Origin: Prorocentrum cordatum
Lineage: Eukaryota; Sar; Dinophyceae; Prorocentrales; Prorocentraceae
Assembly: GCA_963575745.1 (NCBI GenBank)
Contig: CAUYUJ010015736.1
Span: forward strand, 7,501-71,500
DNA length: 64,000 nt
Direction: 5' to 3'
The position numbers and the translations under genes are program-made. Shown here piece by piece: positions 1 to 9,446 of this stretch. Each line of letters starts with the position of its first letter. The first letter of the stretch is position 1. The notes beneath the pieces were generated by a model. It ran no database searches and was not told the origin of the DNA. It saw nothing but the letters and a program-made list of their open reading frames with translations.

Positions 1-333
1 TGAAAGAGGGGGTCTGCAACAGGGGGTCTTCAATGGGGGCTGAATGGCCCATGTATGCTCAATGTATCGCTCCTGTATGTGATCGGGTACGATTGGCATC
101 CAATGCTGGCGGTCATTGATGGCCAGTCATTCGTGCCCGCGCGTTGCCCGCGCGGGCACACGCGCCGTCCATCCATTATCGTTCATGCGTGCGGGCGTTC
201 TTGCATATTGCGTGTGGGTCGGCGAAGTGGAGTGCAAGTGTGTCTTGTTTGTGCGGTTGATGATCGCGTATGTTCCCAAACGATGACTTCTCGACCCCCA
301 AGACAGATTTGGAATGGGCCCCGCGATTCTCCC
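1..333. other. no gene recognised
   Basis: This is mixed-composition sequence with no convincing coding frame on either strand. The open frames here are short and have no recognisable motif. Some GTATCG-type words resemble the CGAT-rich patches near 1.5 kb and 55.7 kb. Confidence 0.5.
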
Positions 334-557
334 AAAATGTGAATTCACATTTTCCTTTTTCCCAAAATGTGAATTCACATTTTCCTTTTTTCCCAAAATG
401 TGAATTCACATTCTGGCCCCTTCATAAAGAATCCTACACAAAATTCTAAAATGTGAATTCACATTTTCCTTTTTCCCAAAATGTGAATTCACATTTTCCT
501 TTTTCCCCAAATGTGAATTCACATTTTGCTTTTCCCCACAATGTGAATTCACATTTT
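334..557. repeat. tandem array of a perfect 20-bp palindrome
   Basis: Seven copies of the palindrome AAAATGTGAATTCACATTTT, or one- to two-base variants, begin near 334, 364, 395, 448, 478, 508 and 538. The spacing is 30-31 bases, except for one 53-base gap between copies three and four. The palindromes are joined by a short CCTTTTTCCC linker. Each contains an EcoRI site, and each single strand can fold on itself. No gene overlaps the array. Confidence 0.95.
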
Positions 558-877
558 GCCCTGGCCTTCAAGATCCCCAAAACTGAGGCGCAGTGTTCTG
601 CATGTCAGATTGGCTGGGCAGATTTCGACACTCACCTGACCGCTTTCGTGTGTTCCAGCCTTTTCTTTTTGCGCCCTTAGCGCACGTTGCCTTCGTCGCC
701 TTTCCCGAGCCCCCCGCCCCCTTGCTTCCTCCCCCCTCAAGTCTCGCGCGCGGGTGCAGGTGGGGGGCTTCAATTAGTTCCCCCACCGAACACAGCAATC
801 AAGGATGTATCGCCCATTCATGGCCTTAAAAAACATCATTGCGGGGACCCTGCGCCCGACCCCCACTTTCACCCTCC
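558..877. other. no gene recognised; pyrimidine-rich stretch
   Basis: The stretch after the palindrome array has C/T-rich sequence around 700-745 and no convincing coding frame. Nothing further is supported. Confidence 0.4.
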
Positions 878-880
878 AAT

Positions 881-947
<67 letters not shown>

Positions 948-1045
948 GATGATGATGAGATCGATTGTGAGATCGATGGTGAGATTGATCGAGTGAGTTC
1001 GATTGAGTGAGACCGATAGAGAGATCGATACTGAGATCGATAGTG
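878..1045. repeat. (GAT)n microsatellite and degenerate GATCGAT repeat
   Basis: A GAT/ATG trinucleotide run with two GGT interruptions covers about 878-958. It passes into degenerate units of roughly 12 bases built on GAGATCGAT up to about 1045. The long frames across this tract (poly-Asp, poly-Met, poly-His) are repeat artefacts. Confidence 0.9.
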
Positions 1046-1739
1046 CAAGAGGCGGCGCGGGCTGCGCCAAGCTTTGCCAGCGCTTCAGTCTTCTGTGGCC
1101 AAATGGCGCCGTTAGCTGCCCTTGCGCAAGTTGGGCAGGTTCCCAGGGGAAGGGTGACGTAAACAACTCGACACCAACGCCCCCAAGAGCGAGCGGCAAC
1201 GCAACTATCTCCACTGGCACTGTCACAACAACATTCACCACTGTTGCCCATTGCTGCCCCCCCCCAACCTCCTTATCACCCGCAGGGTGGTCGTATAGGT
1301 ATATATACACATATCTGCATAGATGCAGCACGTACTCATATGCTCACACGGGCACTTGATCTGCGTCTTGTCCTCTCCCCCCTCCTCTGGCTTGTGGGTT
1401 CTGGCGAAAGCTGCACACGATCACCCCGCCATGACCTATGGCTTGCGCTGGCACCCCCTACGCTCTTCACAGGGGTTTTCGGGGGCAGCGATAAGGGGGA
1501 TAGGCATAGGGGGGATGCATCGATCCCCAATCGCCCATTGATCGCCGATACAGGCCCGATAACCCCAACCTGCCCAGGAACGTGTGGATTCACTACCGGG
1601 GGCTTATCGCCGATCTATCGGCGATGTATCGCATATTCCAGGTCGATGTGCCCCCCTATGCCAGTTCCCCCTTTATCGTTGCCCCTCAGGCACGCCAGGG
1701 CTTCTCCTGTCCTCAGCCCGGCCACTCTACTCTAGCCGA
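1046..1739. other. no gene recognised; CGAT-rich palindromic patch
   Basis: No frame here has protein-like composition. Between about 1500 and 1640 the words GATCGCC, ATCGGCGAT and CGCCGAT recur and include a palindrome CGCCGAT..ATCGGCG. A similar patch occurs at 55690-55760, so it may be a dispersed decayed repeat. Confidence 0.4.
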
Positions 1740-2058
1740 ACATTCTCGAACATTCCTCCTTCTCCTCCTCCTCCCTCCCTCCTCCTCCTTCTCCTCCTCC
1801 TCCTCCACCTTCTCCACCTCCTTTTCCTCCTTTTCCTCCTAATCCTCCTAATCCTCCTCCTCCTCCTTCTCCCTCCTCCTCCTCCTCCTCCCTCATCCTG
1901 CCTCCTCCTTTCCCTCCTCCTCCTCCTCCTCCTCCTCCTCCTCCTCCTCCTCCTCTTCCCCTTCTCATCTTTCTCGTCCTCCTCCTCCTCCTCCTTCTCC
2001 TCCTCCCCTCCTTCTCCTCCTCCTTCTCCCTCCTCCCCTCCTCCTTCTCCACCTCTGG
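1740..2058. repeat. (TCC)n polypyrimidine tract
   Basis: An almost pure C/T tract of imperfect TCC/CTC units covers about 320 bases. Open frames across it, such as poly-Leu, poly-Ser/Pro and antisense poly-Glu/Gly, are artefacts of the trinucleotide period. Confidence 0.95.
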
Positions 2059-2060
2059 GA

Positions 2061-2889
2061 CGCGCTTTGAGCTTCTTAGCTCAGGGACGCGTCGGCCACC
2101 GCCGCCTTCTCCCTTGTTGGTGGCCCTGACGAGGTTGGGGGAGAGGGTGCCGAAACACGCCCAGAGTCCAGCAAGGCATGAGGGTGCAAACCCGACTTGT
2201 CTGGCTGATGCTCTGGGGGGGGGGCCTGTGCTCAGGGGAGGCTACAGCACCGCTCAACGATGTGATGTTTAACCGAACCTGCAGGGTGGGCCCGTTCCCG
2301 AATCCGTGTTTCGGTGCGGATCGTCTTCGCGCCTCGTCTCCGCCGTCGTCGTTGTCGTCGGCGTCGTCGTGGTCGTGGTGCGTGTTGTTCAGCTCGGGAC
2401 TTGTTCCCCTAATGCGGTCGGTGACCACCCACTTGGATTGCCAGGCATTGCACGACGCCTGGCTTTCTGTTTGTCCGTCCGTTCGTCTGTCTGTCTGTCT
2501 TCCCGGCTCTCTCAGCCGCGGCGCTTTGAGCTTCTTAGTTCAGGGACGTGTCGGCCACCATCGCACTCTCCCTTGTCGGTGGCCCTGACGAGGTTGGGGG
2601 AGAGGGAACCGAAACACGCCCAGAGTCCAGCAAGGCATGAGGGTGCAAACCCGACTTGTCTGGCTGATGCTCTGGGGGGGGGCCTGTGCTCAGGGGAGGC
2701 TACAGCACCGCTCAACGATGTGATGTTTAACCGAACCTACAGAGTGGGCCCGTTCCCGAATCCGTGCTTCGGTGCGGATCGTCTGCGCGCCTCGTCTCCA
2801 TCGTCGTCGTTGTCGTCGGCGTCGTCGTGGTCGTGGTGCGTGTTTCACTGCTCGGGACTTGCTTCCCTAATGCTGTGACCACCACCCAG
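2061..2889. repeat. tandem duplication, 459-bp period
   Basis: A segment of about 370 bases at 2061-2431 recurs at 2520-2889 with few changes. Both copies start at GCGCTTTGAGCTTCTTAG and end in a GTCGTCGTCGG-rich stretch followed by a CTCGGGACTTG motif. The bases between them (2432-2519) are not duplicated. The whole duplication lies between two (TCC)n tracts. Confidence 0.9.
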
Positions 2890-3192
2890 CACCCCTCCTC
2901 CTCCTCCTCCTCCTCCTCCTCCTCCTCCTCCTCCTTCTCTTCTCTCCTTCTCTTCTCTCCTTCTCCTTCTCCTTCTCCTTCTCCCTCCTCCTCCTCCTCC
3001 TCCCTCCTCCTCGTCCTGCTCCTACCTCCTCCTCCCTCCTCCTCTTCCTCCTCCCCTCCTCCTCCTCCTCCTCCTCCTCCTCCTCCTCCACCACCTCCTC
3101 TCCCTCCTAATCCTCCTCCTTCTCCATCCTCCTTCTCCTCCTTCCTCCTCCTCCCTCTTCCTTCTTTTCTTCCTTCTCCTCCTCCAACCCTG
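2890..3192. repeat. (TCC)n polypyrimidine tract
   Basis: This is a second long C/T tract of TCC, TTC and CTC units, immediately after the duplicated 370-bp unit. It has no coding value. Confidence 0.95.
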
Positions 3193-3259
3193 CGATCCGA
3201 CGTTGCAAAAGCTTGATCATCGTAAATGATACTGGAGAAAAGCTCAATCGAAGTCTTTT

Positions 3260-4175
3260 TAGGGCTATAAGATGATGGGGCTATTGGGCCACAGGGCGAT
3301 GGGGTATGGGGTTATAGGGCCATGGGACTATAGGGTTATAGGGCGACGGGGCTATAGGGCGATAGGGCTATAGAGCCATAGGGCTATAGGGCTCTTGGAC
3401 TATAGGGCTATGGGGCTCTCGGGCTATAGGGCTACTAGGGCCATAAGGCTATGAGTCTATAGGGCTATGGGGCTATAGGGTTATAGGACCATGAGGCTAT
3501 AGGGCTAGAGGGATATAGGGCTATAGGGCTATATTCTCACAGGGCTATAGGCATTTACAGCTAATAGGGCTATCGGGTTATAGGGCTATAGGACTGTGGG
3601 GCTGTAGGGCTATAGGGCTATAGGGCTATAGGGATGTAGGGCTATAGGGCTATAGAGCTATAGGGCTCCTGGGCGACAGGACTATAGGGCTATAAGGGTG
3701 TAAGGCTATTGGGCTATTGGGCTATAGTGCTGTAGGGCTATAGGACCATAAGGCTACAGGGCTATTGGGATATAGGGCCATAGGGCCTAGGGCTATAGGC
3801 ATATAGAGCTATGGGGCTACAGGGCTATAGGGCTCTAGGGCTCTAGGGCTATAGGGCCATGAGGCTATACGATTATAGGGCTATTGGGCTGTAGGGATAT
3901 AGGGCTATAGGGTATGCGGTTATCGGGCTATTGGGCTATAGGGCTGTAGGGCTGTAGGGCTACAGGGCTATGGGGCTATAGGGCTATAGGGCTATAGGGA
4001 TGCAGGGCTATAGGGCCATAGGGCTATAGAGCTATAGGGCTCCTTTGCGATAGGGCTATAGGGCTATATGGCTACAGGGCTATTGCGCTATAGGGCTGTT
4101 GTGCTGCAAGGCTACAGGGCTATGGGGCTACAGGTCTACAAGGCCACAGGGCTATAGGGCTATAGTGCTATGAGG
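3260..4175. repeat. 9-bp minisatellite, GGGCTATAG unit
   Basis: About 900 bases are built from imperfect copies of a nine-base unit close to GGGCTATAG, with variants GGGCCATAG, GGGCTGTAG and GGGCTCTTG. No frame is open through the tract. The unit superficially resembles the TTTAGGG telomere repeat but has a different length and sequence. Confidence 0.95.
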
Positions 4176-4250
4176 CACCCGGGCACCCGGGCACCTGGGC
4201 ACCCGGGCGACCAGGCACCTGGGCACACGGGCACCCAGGCATCCGGGCGG
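4176..4250. repeat. GGGCACCC minisatellite
   Basis: A short array of roughly 10-base units on the theme GGGCACCCGG/GGGCACCTGG lies directly against the end of the 9-bp minisatellite. Confidence 0.9.
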
Positions 4251-4469
4251 GCCGCGGAAATCGGTTGCACACCTCACCTAACCACATGCATCCGTTAGGA
4301 CCCTTACATAGGCGAGCTCTGATTGGGGAAAGAATCTGCCCAGAGACCTTGACTCTACCGTTCTGCGCAATTTTTCGAGCCGGATCGAGCTGTCAGGGTC
4401 CCGGGGCCCGAAACTGGGCGAGAACCCCCGTTATACAGCACCCGGATCTGTGGGATCCCCCTTCTCCTT

Positions 4470-4619
4470 CATGCTCGGTCAACCGCGCTGCGCTGGACTA
4501 CAAGAGGAAGTTCTGCGAGGCGGGCTTCAACGCCAGGAAGTGTACGCGCATCATCGCGAGCCCGGCCCTGTCGCCCAACAGAGGAATGCCCAACCCGTAC
4601 GGCTACCCGCTGGCCAGGG
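4470..4619 (+). CDS. candidate single exon, unknown protein
   Basis: The frame that reads ALDYKRKFCEAGFNARKC has normal amino-acid composition and GC-rich third positions, unlike the repeat-derived frames around it. It continues through IIASPALSPNRGMPNPYGY and then meets AGG|GTGGAC, a possible GT donor at 4620. Downstream codons (DQDRGSN and following) look non-coding. No family was recognised. The start is unknown; an AG acceptor may lie in the pyrimidine-rich CTTCTCCTTC stretch near 4460. The call rests only on composition and could be wrong. Confidence 0.35.
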
Positions 4620-4698
4620 TGGACCAGGATCGGGGATCAAACGTGGGGGATCAACCATCGAGGATCGAGTATGAGGATCGCGGCTGGCCAGGGTGGAC
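4610..4698. repeat. 74-bp tandem duplication at a possible exon end
   Basis: The 15-mer CTGGCCAGGGTGGAC occurs at 4610-4624 and again at 4684-4698. Each is followed by SAGGATCG, and GGATC-type words fill the interval. The first copy straddles the proposed donor of the 4.5-kb exon candidate. Confidence 0.75.
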
Positions 4699-4784
4699 GA
4701 GGATCGAGAATCGATCAACGTTTTGAACAAAAGGACGCAGTTTTTTGCTGCTGTTTTCTGCCCTGTGACCAATTACCGTGCCCC

Positions 4785-4850
4785 AGGACCGTCGAAACAC
4801 GACTCAGGACGAAAAGCTCGTCCTGGAGAAAGGGTCGGGGCTTCTGGGAA
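4785..4850. repeat. family 1 (CAGACATG) element, partial
   Basis: The order AGGACCGTC, CGACTCAGGACGAAAA, GGGTCGGGGCTTCTGGG matches the right half of the full elements at 29438-29622 and, inverted, 19788-19973. The terminal CATGTCTGGG is missing. Confidence 0.6.
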
Positions 4851-5225
4851 TCGCGCATTTGCATCAAATCAAGTCGTTGCATTTCTGGGAGTAAGCATTT
4901 GCCTGTCGGGCCAGTACCCAGAGCTCTCAAGTCGGCCCAAGAGGCCGCCACAGACAGAGCCCCAGGACGTTCCCTTGGACCGACCGAAAGTCTCTCAGCC
5001 TCCTCGGGCGTTGCTTGGAAGACCACCGGGAGATGTTTGAGTCTGTTCGGGCCAATGTGGCTTACCCGAGGCCGACAGGGAAAACGCTGGAAGCGCCCAG
5101 GGATTCCAAGACAAACTAGGTGGTCGGACCCCGCAGGATCCGTACCAATTCCTCCAGAACTCGCACGTGTATTTCGTGTCCTTGTGCACTCCACTGCTTG
5201 CGAAAGGCACGATGGCAGATAAACT

Positions 5226-5397
5226 TCCGGAGGGGAAACAACACACAGAGACAATGAATCGTCGGTCCCCAGGGACAGATGGGAAACTAGGGGAAGTGGG
5301 GGGTAAGACGAAAATCCAGAAATATGCGAAAACATGGGCATCCTGGGATTTGTCTCGATTAGCTTGTGCGTCCCAGGGCCCCTTAAAACCTCCCGGA
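5226..5397. repeat. family 5 dispersed repeat, copy a
   Basis: The copy begins near AACAACACACAGAGACAATG, includes GAATCGTCG, AAAATCCAGAAATATG and GTGCGTCCCAGGGCCCCTT, and ends near CCTCCCGGA. The outermost bases TCCGGAGGG and CCTCCCGGA form a short inverted repeat. Related copies lie near 20812, 21819 and 44938. Confidence 0.75.
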
Positions 5398-5439
5398 GGC
5401 ACGCGCGGCATCCTCCGGTTTTCGCTGGACCCCCCCCCC

Positions 5440-5512
5440 CTTCCTCCTCCTCCTCCTCCGCCTCCTCCTCCTCCTCCTCCTCCTCCTCCTCCTCCTCCTC
5501 CTCCTCTTGTTT
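5440..5512. repeat. (TCC)n polypyrimidine tract
   Basis: This short pure TCC run is followed by TTGTTTACTGTTGCAG at about 5505-5520, which looks like a 3' splice site. Confidence 0.9.
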
Positions 5513-5520
5513 ACTGTTGC

Positions 5521-5909
5521 AGGCGCTGCGGGTCTCACTGTGCTGCGGGAGATGTCCACACAGTGCGGAAGTTTGGCTTGAGGTGCGATGGGCTCTCGCC
5601 CAACGAGTCCACGCGCCGCAACCAGCAAGATGCGATCAGGCGCGTCGAGAGGGGCCTGGCGCGTCGTGCCCGACGTACCCCAGCAGCGCCGCCCCCGCAG
5701 GGGGTCTCTTCTTGCAGCCACGCAGCGCGTTGATCGACCACGTCGTGATTCGCCGCCTGTCCGTGGTCGGCTGGTGGCACGGCGTCTTCTTCGGTGGCGA
5801 CGCCTCCTTCGTCGGCGGCCAGTTGGCCTGCGCCCTCGGCCTTGAGGGCGACTTTTTCCAGTTGCTCTCCTTCTACTTTGCCTCCTGCTCTCACGGCGCC
5901 GCGCCGTGA
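5521..5909 (+). CDS. weak exon candidate after a splice acceptor-like site
   Basis: A polypyrimidine tract plus CAG precedes 5521. Two forward frames stay open: one to 5733 (reading AAGDVHTVRKFGLRCDGLSP) and one to 5909 (reading VVIRRLSVVGWWHGVFFGGD). Both have plausible composition and neither matches a family I recognise. The antisense strand is also open, so coding status is uncertain. It is listed because the acceptor context is good. Confidence 0.25.
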
Positions 5910-5979
5910 GTGGGCGGCGCCAGGGGGTATCCCGTCGCGCGCCCGCGTGCGCGGCGGGAGACCTTCCTGAGGCGGTGCG

Positions 5980-6115
5980 CTCCTCCTCCTCCTCCTCCCT
6001 CCTCCTCCTCCCTCCTCCTCCTCCTCCTCCTCCTCCTCCTCCTCCTCCCCCTCCTCCTCCTCCTCCTCCTCCTCCTCCTCCTCCTCCTCCTCCTCCTCCC
6101 CGTCCTCCTCCTCCT
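5980..6115. repeat. (TCC)n polypyrimidine tract
   Basis: An almost uninterrupted TCC run. The long antisense poly-Glu and poly-Gly frames in this area come from it. Confidence 0.95.
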
Positions 6116-6777
6116 CTTCTTTCCCCTGCTTTTCTTTTTTCCCCTGCTTTTCTCCCGGCCCGCCCCCTCGGTCCTCCAGCTGCTTGCTGGTCCCTGCGTG
6201 TGCTGGTGGTGCTGGGGTTGGGCCCCCGCTTGGCTGGGGGAGTGCGCGCGGGGGCGTGCGTGCGCCCGCCCCGCCGCTCCCTGCCGCCCCCGCCGCCCGC
6301 CCCGTCGACGACCTGATCAACTGTGCCCGTTGCGCCTCTCTGGGAGGTAGGGTGCCTGCCTCTCGATTTTGTCCAGGCGTGTTTCGTGCCTGGGTTGTGG
6401 GTCGTGGTGACGGTGGCTTGGGTTGCAAGCGCCCGAGGCTTGTGGGGAATGGACTCTGTCCTCCCCCGTCGCCGAGTGCGCCCCCCCGCTGCCGAGGACT
6501 CTCGTTCGGGGGGATCGGTAGCGGGCGGCGCTGCCCCGCCCCGCCCCGCGCGCGAGGTACCTACCACGGGTGGGCGAAGATCGGCCACCCGTTGTGCACG
6601 GGCATCCAGTACCCTGTCCTTTCTCTCCCCTTCGCTGCTCCTCTGCTGCCGCTGCCCCCCCCCATCCTGCACGGATATCGATGTTGGCAGGCATGGCCTG
6701 CCGCCGCGCTGCTGCCTCTGATCACGGATTGCGGACCTGTATGGGATATAGATGCTCGCCCGCGGGAAAAAACAACT
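6116..6777. other. GC-rich, no supported gene
   Basis: This is very GC-rich sequence with long open frames in several phases, as expected by chance at this composition. A short protein-like patch reading TYHGWAKIGHPLCTGIQ occurs near 6557-6610 but has no supported borders. Confidence 0.35.
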
Positions 6778-6827
6778 CCTCCTCCTCCTCCTCCTCCTCC
6801 TCCTCCTCCTCCGCCCTCCTCCTCCTC

Positions 6828-6855
<28 letters not shown>
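6778..6855. repeat. (TCC)n polypyrimidine tract
   Basis: This TCC run is broken by one CGCC and passes into very GC-rich unique sequence up to about 7070, where no gene is seen. Confidence 0.9.
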
Positions 6856-6858
<3 letters not shown>

Positions 6859-7071
6859 TTGCTTCGCGGCGCCGGGCGCCGCGCCCCTGGCGCGCCCGGC
6901 GCGCCGCGGGGTGGGGCCCCTCGCCGGCGCGCGCCGAAGGCCGCGCGGGCCGCCGAGAGGGTTTGCACGTTTCGGTTTTTCGCGCGAGCGCCCTCGTCTC
7001 CGCATCGCTCTGTCAAGGGAGGCAAAACAACCCGGACCCGACACCTGACGCGCGCTGAACTCGGTGGCGGC

Positions 7072-7268
7072 CAAGAGGGGGGCGCTGACTAGAAGGCGTG
7101 GATATCACGGCGTGGGCCATGAGATATTGTCGCAGATTTCAGGGTTCCGCTTCTCATATCAAAACGCCCCTGGGCCCCCCCCTGGGCCACCCTGGGCCGC
7201 GCGCGCGCGCCGTCTGCCATGATTTGCGCCCCCCCCCCCCCCCCCCCTCTTGGACGCCCCCCTCTTGC
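7072..7268. repeat. family 6 dispersed repeat, copy a
   Basis: The ordered words TGACTAG, GTGGATATCA, GGGCCATGA, CAGATTTCA/GGATTTCA, TGGGCCGCGC, CATGATTTGCGCCCCCC and CTCTTGGACRCCCCCCTCTTG are shared with 27832-28003. This copy abuts the 138-bp repeat array on its right. Confidence 0.75.
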
Positions 7269-7269
7269 A

Positions 7270-7680
7270 GTTGATAAAAAGATCCCTGTGGGCACGCAGA
7301 CCTCCATCGCGCGACTCTTCGAGTCTTAGCGCGTTTCCCGTCATCCGCCGCGCCCCGGTCAAGGCCCGACCCCGCCACCACGCGCCCCCCACTTGATAAA
7401 TGTTTTCCCCTCCGGGCCGAGAAACCACGTCCATCGCGCGATTCTGCAGAGTCTACGCGCGCTTCCCGTCGTCCGCCAGGTGTCAGCGGAGGCGCGATCC
7501 CGCCACCACTCCCCCCCTGGACCCCCCGCACTTGGTACGTATTTTTCCTCCCGGCCGATAACCAACGTCCATCGCGCGATTCTAAAGAGTCCTAGCGCGC
7601 TTCCCGTCATCCGCCAGGTCTCAATCACGGCGCGACCCCGCCACCCTTCCCCCCTTGGACCCCCACTTGGTCGTCGTGAT
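7270..7680 (+). repeat. 138-bp tandem repeat array, left
   Basis: Units of 138-139 bases begin with ACTTGATAAATG or ACTTGGTACG at 7391 and 7530, with a diverged partial unit before them. Each contains GTCCATCGCGCGA, an inverted pair GACTCT/AGAGTC, GCGCGCTTCCCGTCATCC, and a C-rich end. The array stops 60-70 bases before the first ORF of the retrotransposon. Confidence 0.9.
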
Positions 7681-7741
7681 CTCACGGGTTTCCGATGTAT
7701 CTTGTGGGCCGCCGCCGTTCTGGTTGCTCAAGTCTTGAGGG

Positions 7742-8146
7742 ATGTGGGAGAGGCTCACAAACCACGCCGTCACAGGGGTGGTCTCCTATCTCACCAGGTG
7801 CCCGCAGGTGCCATCTTGTCCCGCCTGTCCCGTGTGCTCGTTGGCGTGCGGGTCGCCATCTCCGTGCCCTGGGTGCTCGCTGCAGTGCCCAGCGATCCCG
7901 CCGTGCGCGGAGGTCGCCCCGGCGGTGTGCCCCTCGCCGCCGCCCTGCCCGACGCCGGCGCGCCCGGCGTGTGGGGCCTGCCCCGCGCCAGAGGCCGCGC
8001 CCACGCCCGCGGGGCCGGAGGTGGCGGCGCCTTCGGCGGCGGCCGTGCTGGTGAGCGACGTCGCCATCGACCTGCGCGCCCTGGCCGCGGGCCTGGTGGG
8101 CGGCGCGGTGGGCTTCCTGCTCGCCGCAGCGTGCGTCGGCTTCTGA
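7742..8146 (+). CDS. Cys/Pro-rich small membrane protein of the retrotransposon
   Basis: This 134-residue frame lies 4 bases upstream of, and is read in the same direction as, the gag-like ORF. Residues about 20-75 are rich in Cys-Pro pairs (for example CPACPVC and CPSPPPCPTPARPAC). The C-terminal 30 residues form a hydrophobic, Ala/Gly/Leu-rich segment likely to span a membrane. A related Cys/Pro-plus-hydrophobic frame starts the second copy at 35.5 kb, so the ORF is a conserved part of the element. Its function is unknown. The ATG at 7742 follows GGGATGTGGG and no better start is visible. Confidence 0.55.
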   Translation: MWERLTNHAVTGVVSYLTRCPQVPSCPACPVCSLACGSPSPCPGCSLQCPAIPPCAEVAPAVCPSPPPCPTPARPACGACPAPEAAPTPAGPEVAAPSAAAVLVSDVAIDLRALAAGLVGGAVGFLLAAACVGF

Positions 8147-8147
8147 T

Positions 8148-9446
8148 GTGTCGTGCTGCGGAGGGATGCTCGTCCGCGTACTCGGCATCCTGCAGGCTGT
8201 ATCAGTGATGGCGATGGTGGCAACGAGTCGCTCGGTGTACGCCTTCTACGCCGACGAAGTGGTGTGGCACCAGCACTTGAATCTGCAGGGGGTGGCATCG
8301 TCCGAGGCTGACCGCGTCATCTACACGGCCGACGGCGATCCAGACAACGTCGCGCTGGCCAACAATGCTGACGCGCAGGCGGCACGTTTTGGTGCCTCCG
8401 ACCCGTCGCCTCCAGGGATCGCGGGCATCCAGGTTCACGTGTCCAGAGCCGAGCCGACGGATGCGGAGCTGGCCCTGTGCACCATGGAGGCGGAGCAGAT
8501 CGCCACAGGGGAGTGCTGCACCGGGACTGCGGCCATCGGCAACCTCGGCCTGCCCACCAACCTGCGGCCGTTGGTCGCGCCAGGAGGAGGAGGAGTGGCT
8601 GCCCGCCGCGCGCCCCCGGGCCCTGCGCTGGGCTCGCGGTGCGGAGCTGCCGTGCTCCCCGCGGGTGCGCCTGGAGGTGATCCCGCCGGGGTGCGAGGGG
8701 CGGCCGCTTGCGAGGGTGGATATCAGATTGGCGATGTGGTGCCTGGGCGCGAAGCCCTTGCAGCTCGAGTCCTGGGTCGGATAATGCATGTGCTGCCAGA
8801 CGGCCAGGGCTGGCTCTTGGAGCTGGGGCCCCCGGCCGCTCCCGAGACCTTCTTGCGTAAAGCTGTTGATGCGGATGCCGGGATCTTGCCCATAGTTCGA
8901 GATGGGCCAGGTCGACGCGGCGCCCCGTGGCACAAGACTGAGGAGATGACCCGCCAGGAGGATCTCGGCTCGGGCGGGACGCTGGCGGGCCCGAGGACGG
9001 CGGCGCGGTGCATGAGCTACCTGCAACAGGAGGGCCTCTGCATAGAGGGCCATCACGAGCACGCGGTGCAGGTCTGTAGGCTCGCCGCCACGGGTTGGGG
9101 AGTTCAAGTGCGTTACGAGCTGTGTCAGCATATCAAAGCGGCCACCAGTCAGGACGTCCTAGACGGGGCTAACCTCATCAGCATTGAGATGAAGTTTGGG
9201 AGGTTTCAGACCTTCGAGTTTGCCCACTGGGACAAGGCCGTAGACGACGAGAGCAAAGGGGTCGGTGGCAATATGAGTCTGGAGGGGCAGGGCGCGGTCT
9301 GGGGGTTCTCACGTTCAACACCGTCGGTGATGGTATCCCCAGGGTTGATCGAGCTGTTCCGCAGTGACTTTGAGAAGGAGGCGAAGCTACACACAAGTTT
9401 GCGCCTGGCCCGCGAGGAGCGGGGGTCCAGGCGCCAAAATGACTGA
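8148..9446 (+). CDS. gag-like ORF of the retrotransposon
   Basis: A 432-residue open frame with even composition starts immediately after the preceding stop and ends overlapping the pol start (ATG at 9439). The N-terminal region reads VVWHQHLNLQG and VIYTADGDPDNVA. The truncated copy at 36.1-36.3 kb has the corresponding WHEILTLGE and YIITPDGDDYDEA, which argues for selection on this protein in the past. No nucleocapsid zinc knuckle is seen. Calling it gag rests on position before pol and conservation between copies, not on a recognised fold. Confidence 0.5.
   Translation: MSCCGGMLVRVLGILQAVSVMAMVATSRSVYAFYADEVVWHQHLNLQGVASSEADRVIYTADGDPDNVALANNADAQAARFGASDPSPPGIAGIQVHVSRAEPTDAELALCTMEAEQIATGECCTGTAAIGNLGLPTNLRPLVAPGGGGVAARRAPPGPALGSRCGAAVLPAGAPGGDPAGVRGAAACEGGYQIGDVVPGREALAARVLGRIMHVLPDGQGWLLELGPPAAPETFLRKAVDADAGILPIVRDGPGRRGAPWHKTEEMTRQEDLGSGGTLAGPRTAARCMSYLQQEGLCIEGHHEHAVQVCRLAATGWGVQVRYELCQHIKAATSQDVLDGANLISIEMKFGRFQTFEFAHWDKAVDDESKGVGGNMSLEGQGAVWGFSRSTPSVMVSPGLIELFRSDFEKEAKLHTSLRLAREERGSRRQND

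Noticed and set aside
334-557. CRISPR array
   Set aside because: The spacers are near-identical short linkers, repeats are perfect palindromes, and the DNA is eukaryotic in character.
3260-4175. Internal telomere repeat
   Set aside because: The unit is GGGCTATAG (9 bases), not TTTAGGG, and telomere-type variants are absent.
5535-7074. Very long minus-strand frames (up to 563 codons) across 5.4-7.1 kb
   Set aside because: They are poly-Glu, poly-Gly and poly-Arg read from the antisense of TCC runs and GC-rich DNA. No domain motif is present.
7710-7733. Spliced-leader relic upstream of the DIRS-like element (CCGCCGCCGTTCTGGTTGCTC then AAG)
   Set aside because: It matches only about 17 positions with a gap. 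The second copy at 35.5 kb shares GCTCAAG but not the rest, so GCTCAAG is probably just element sequence.
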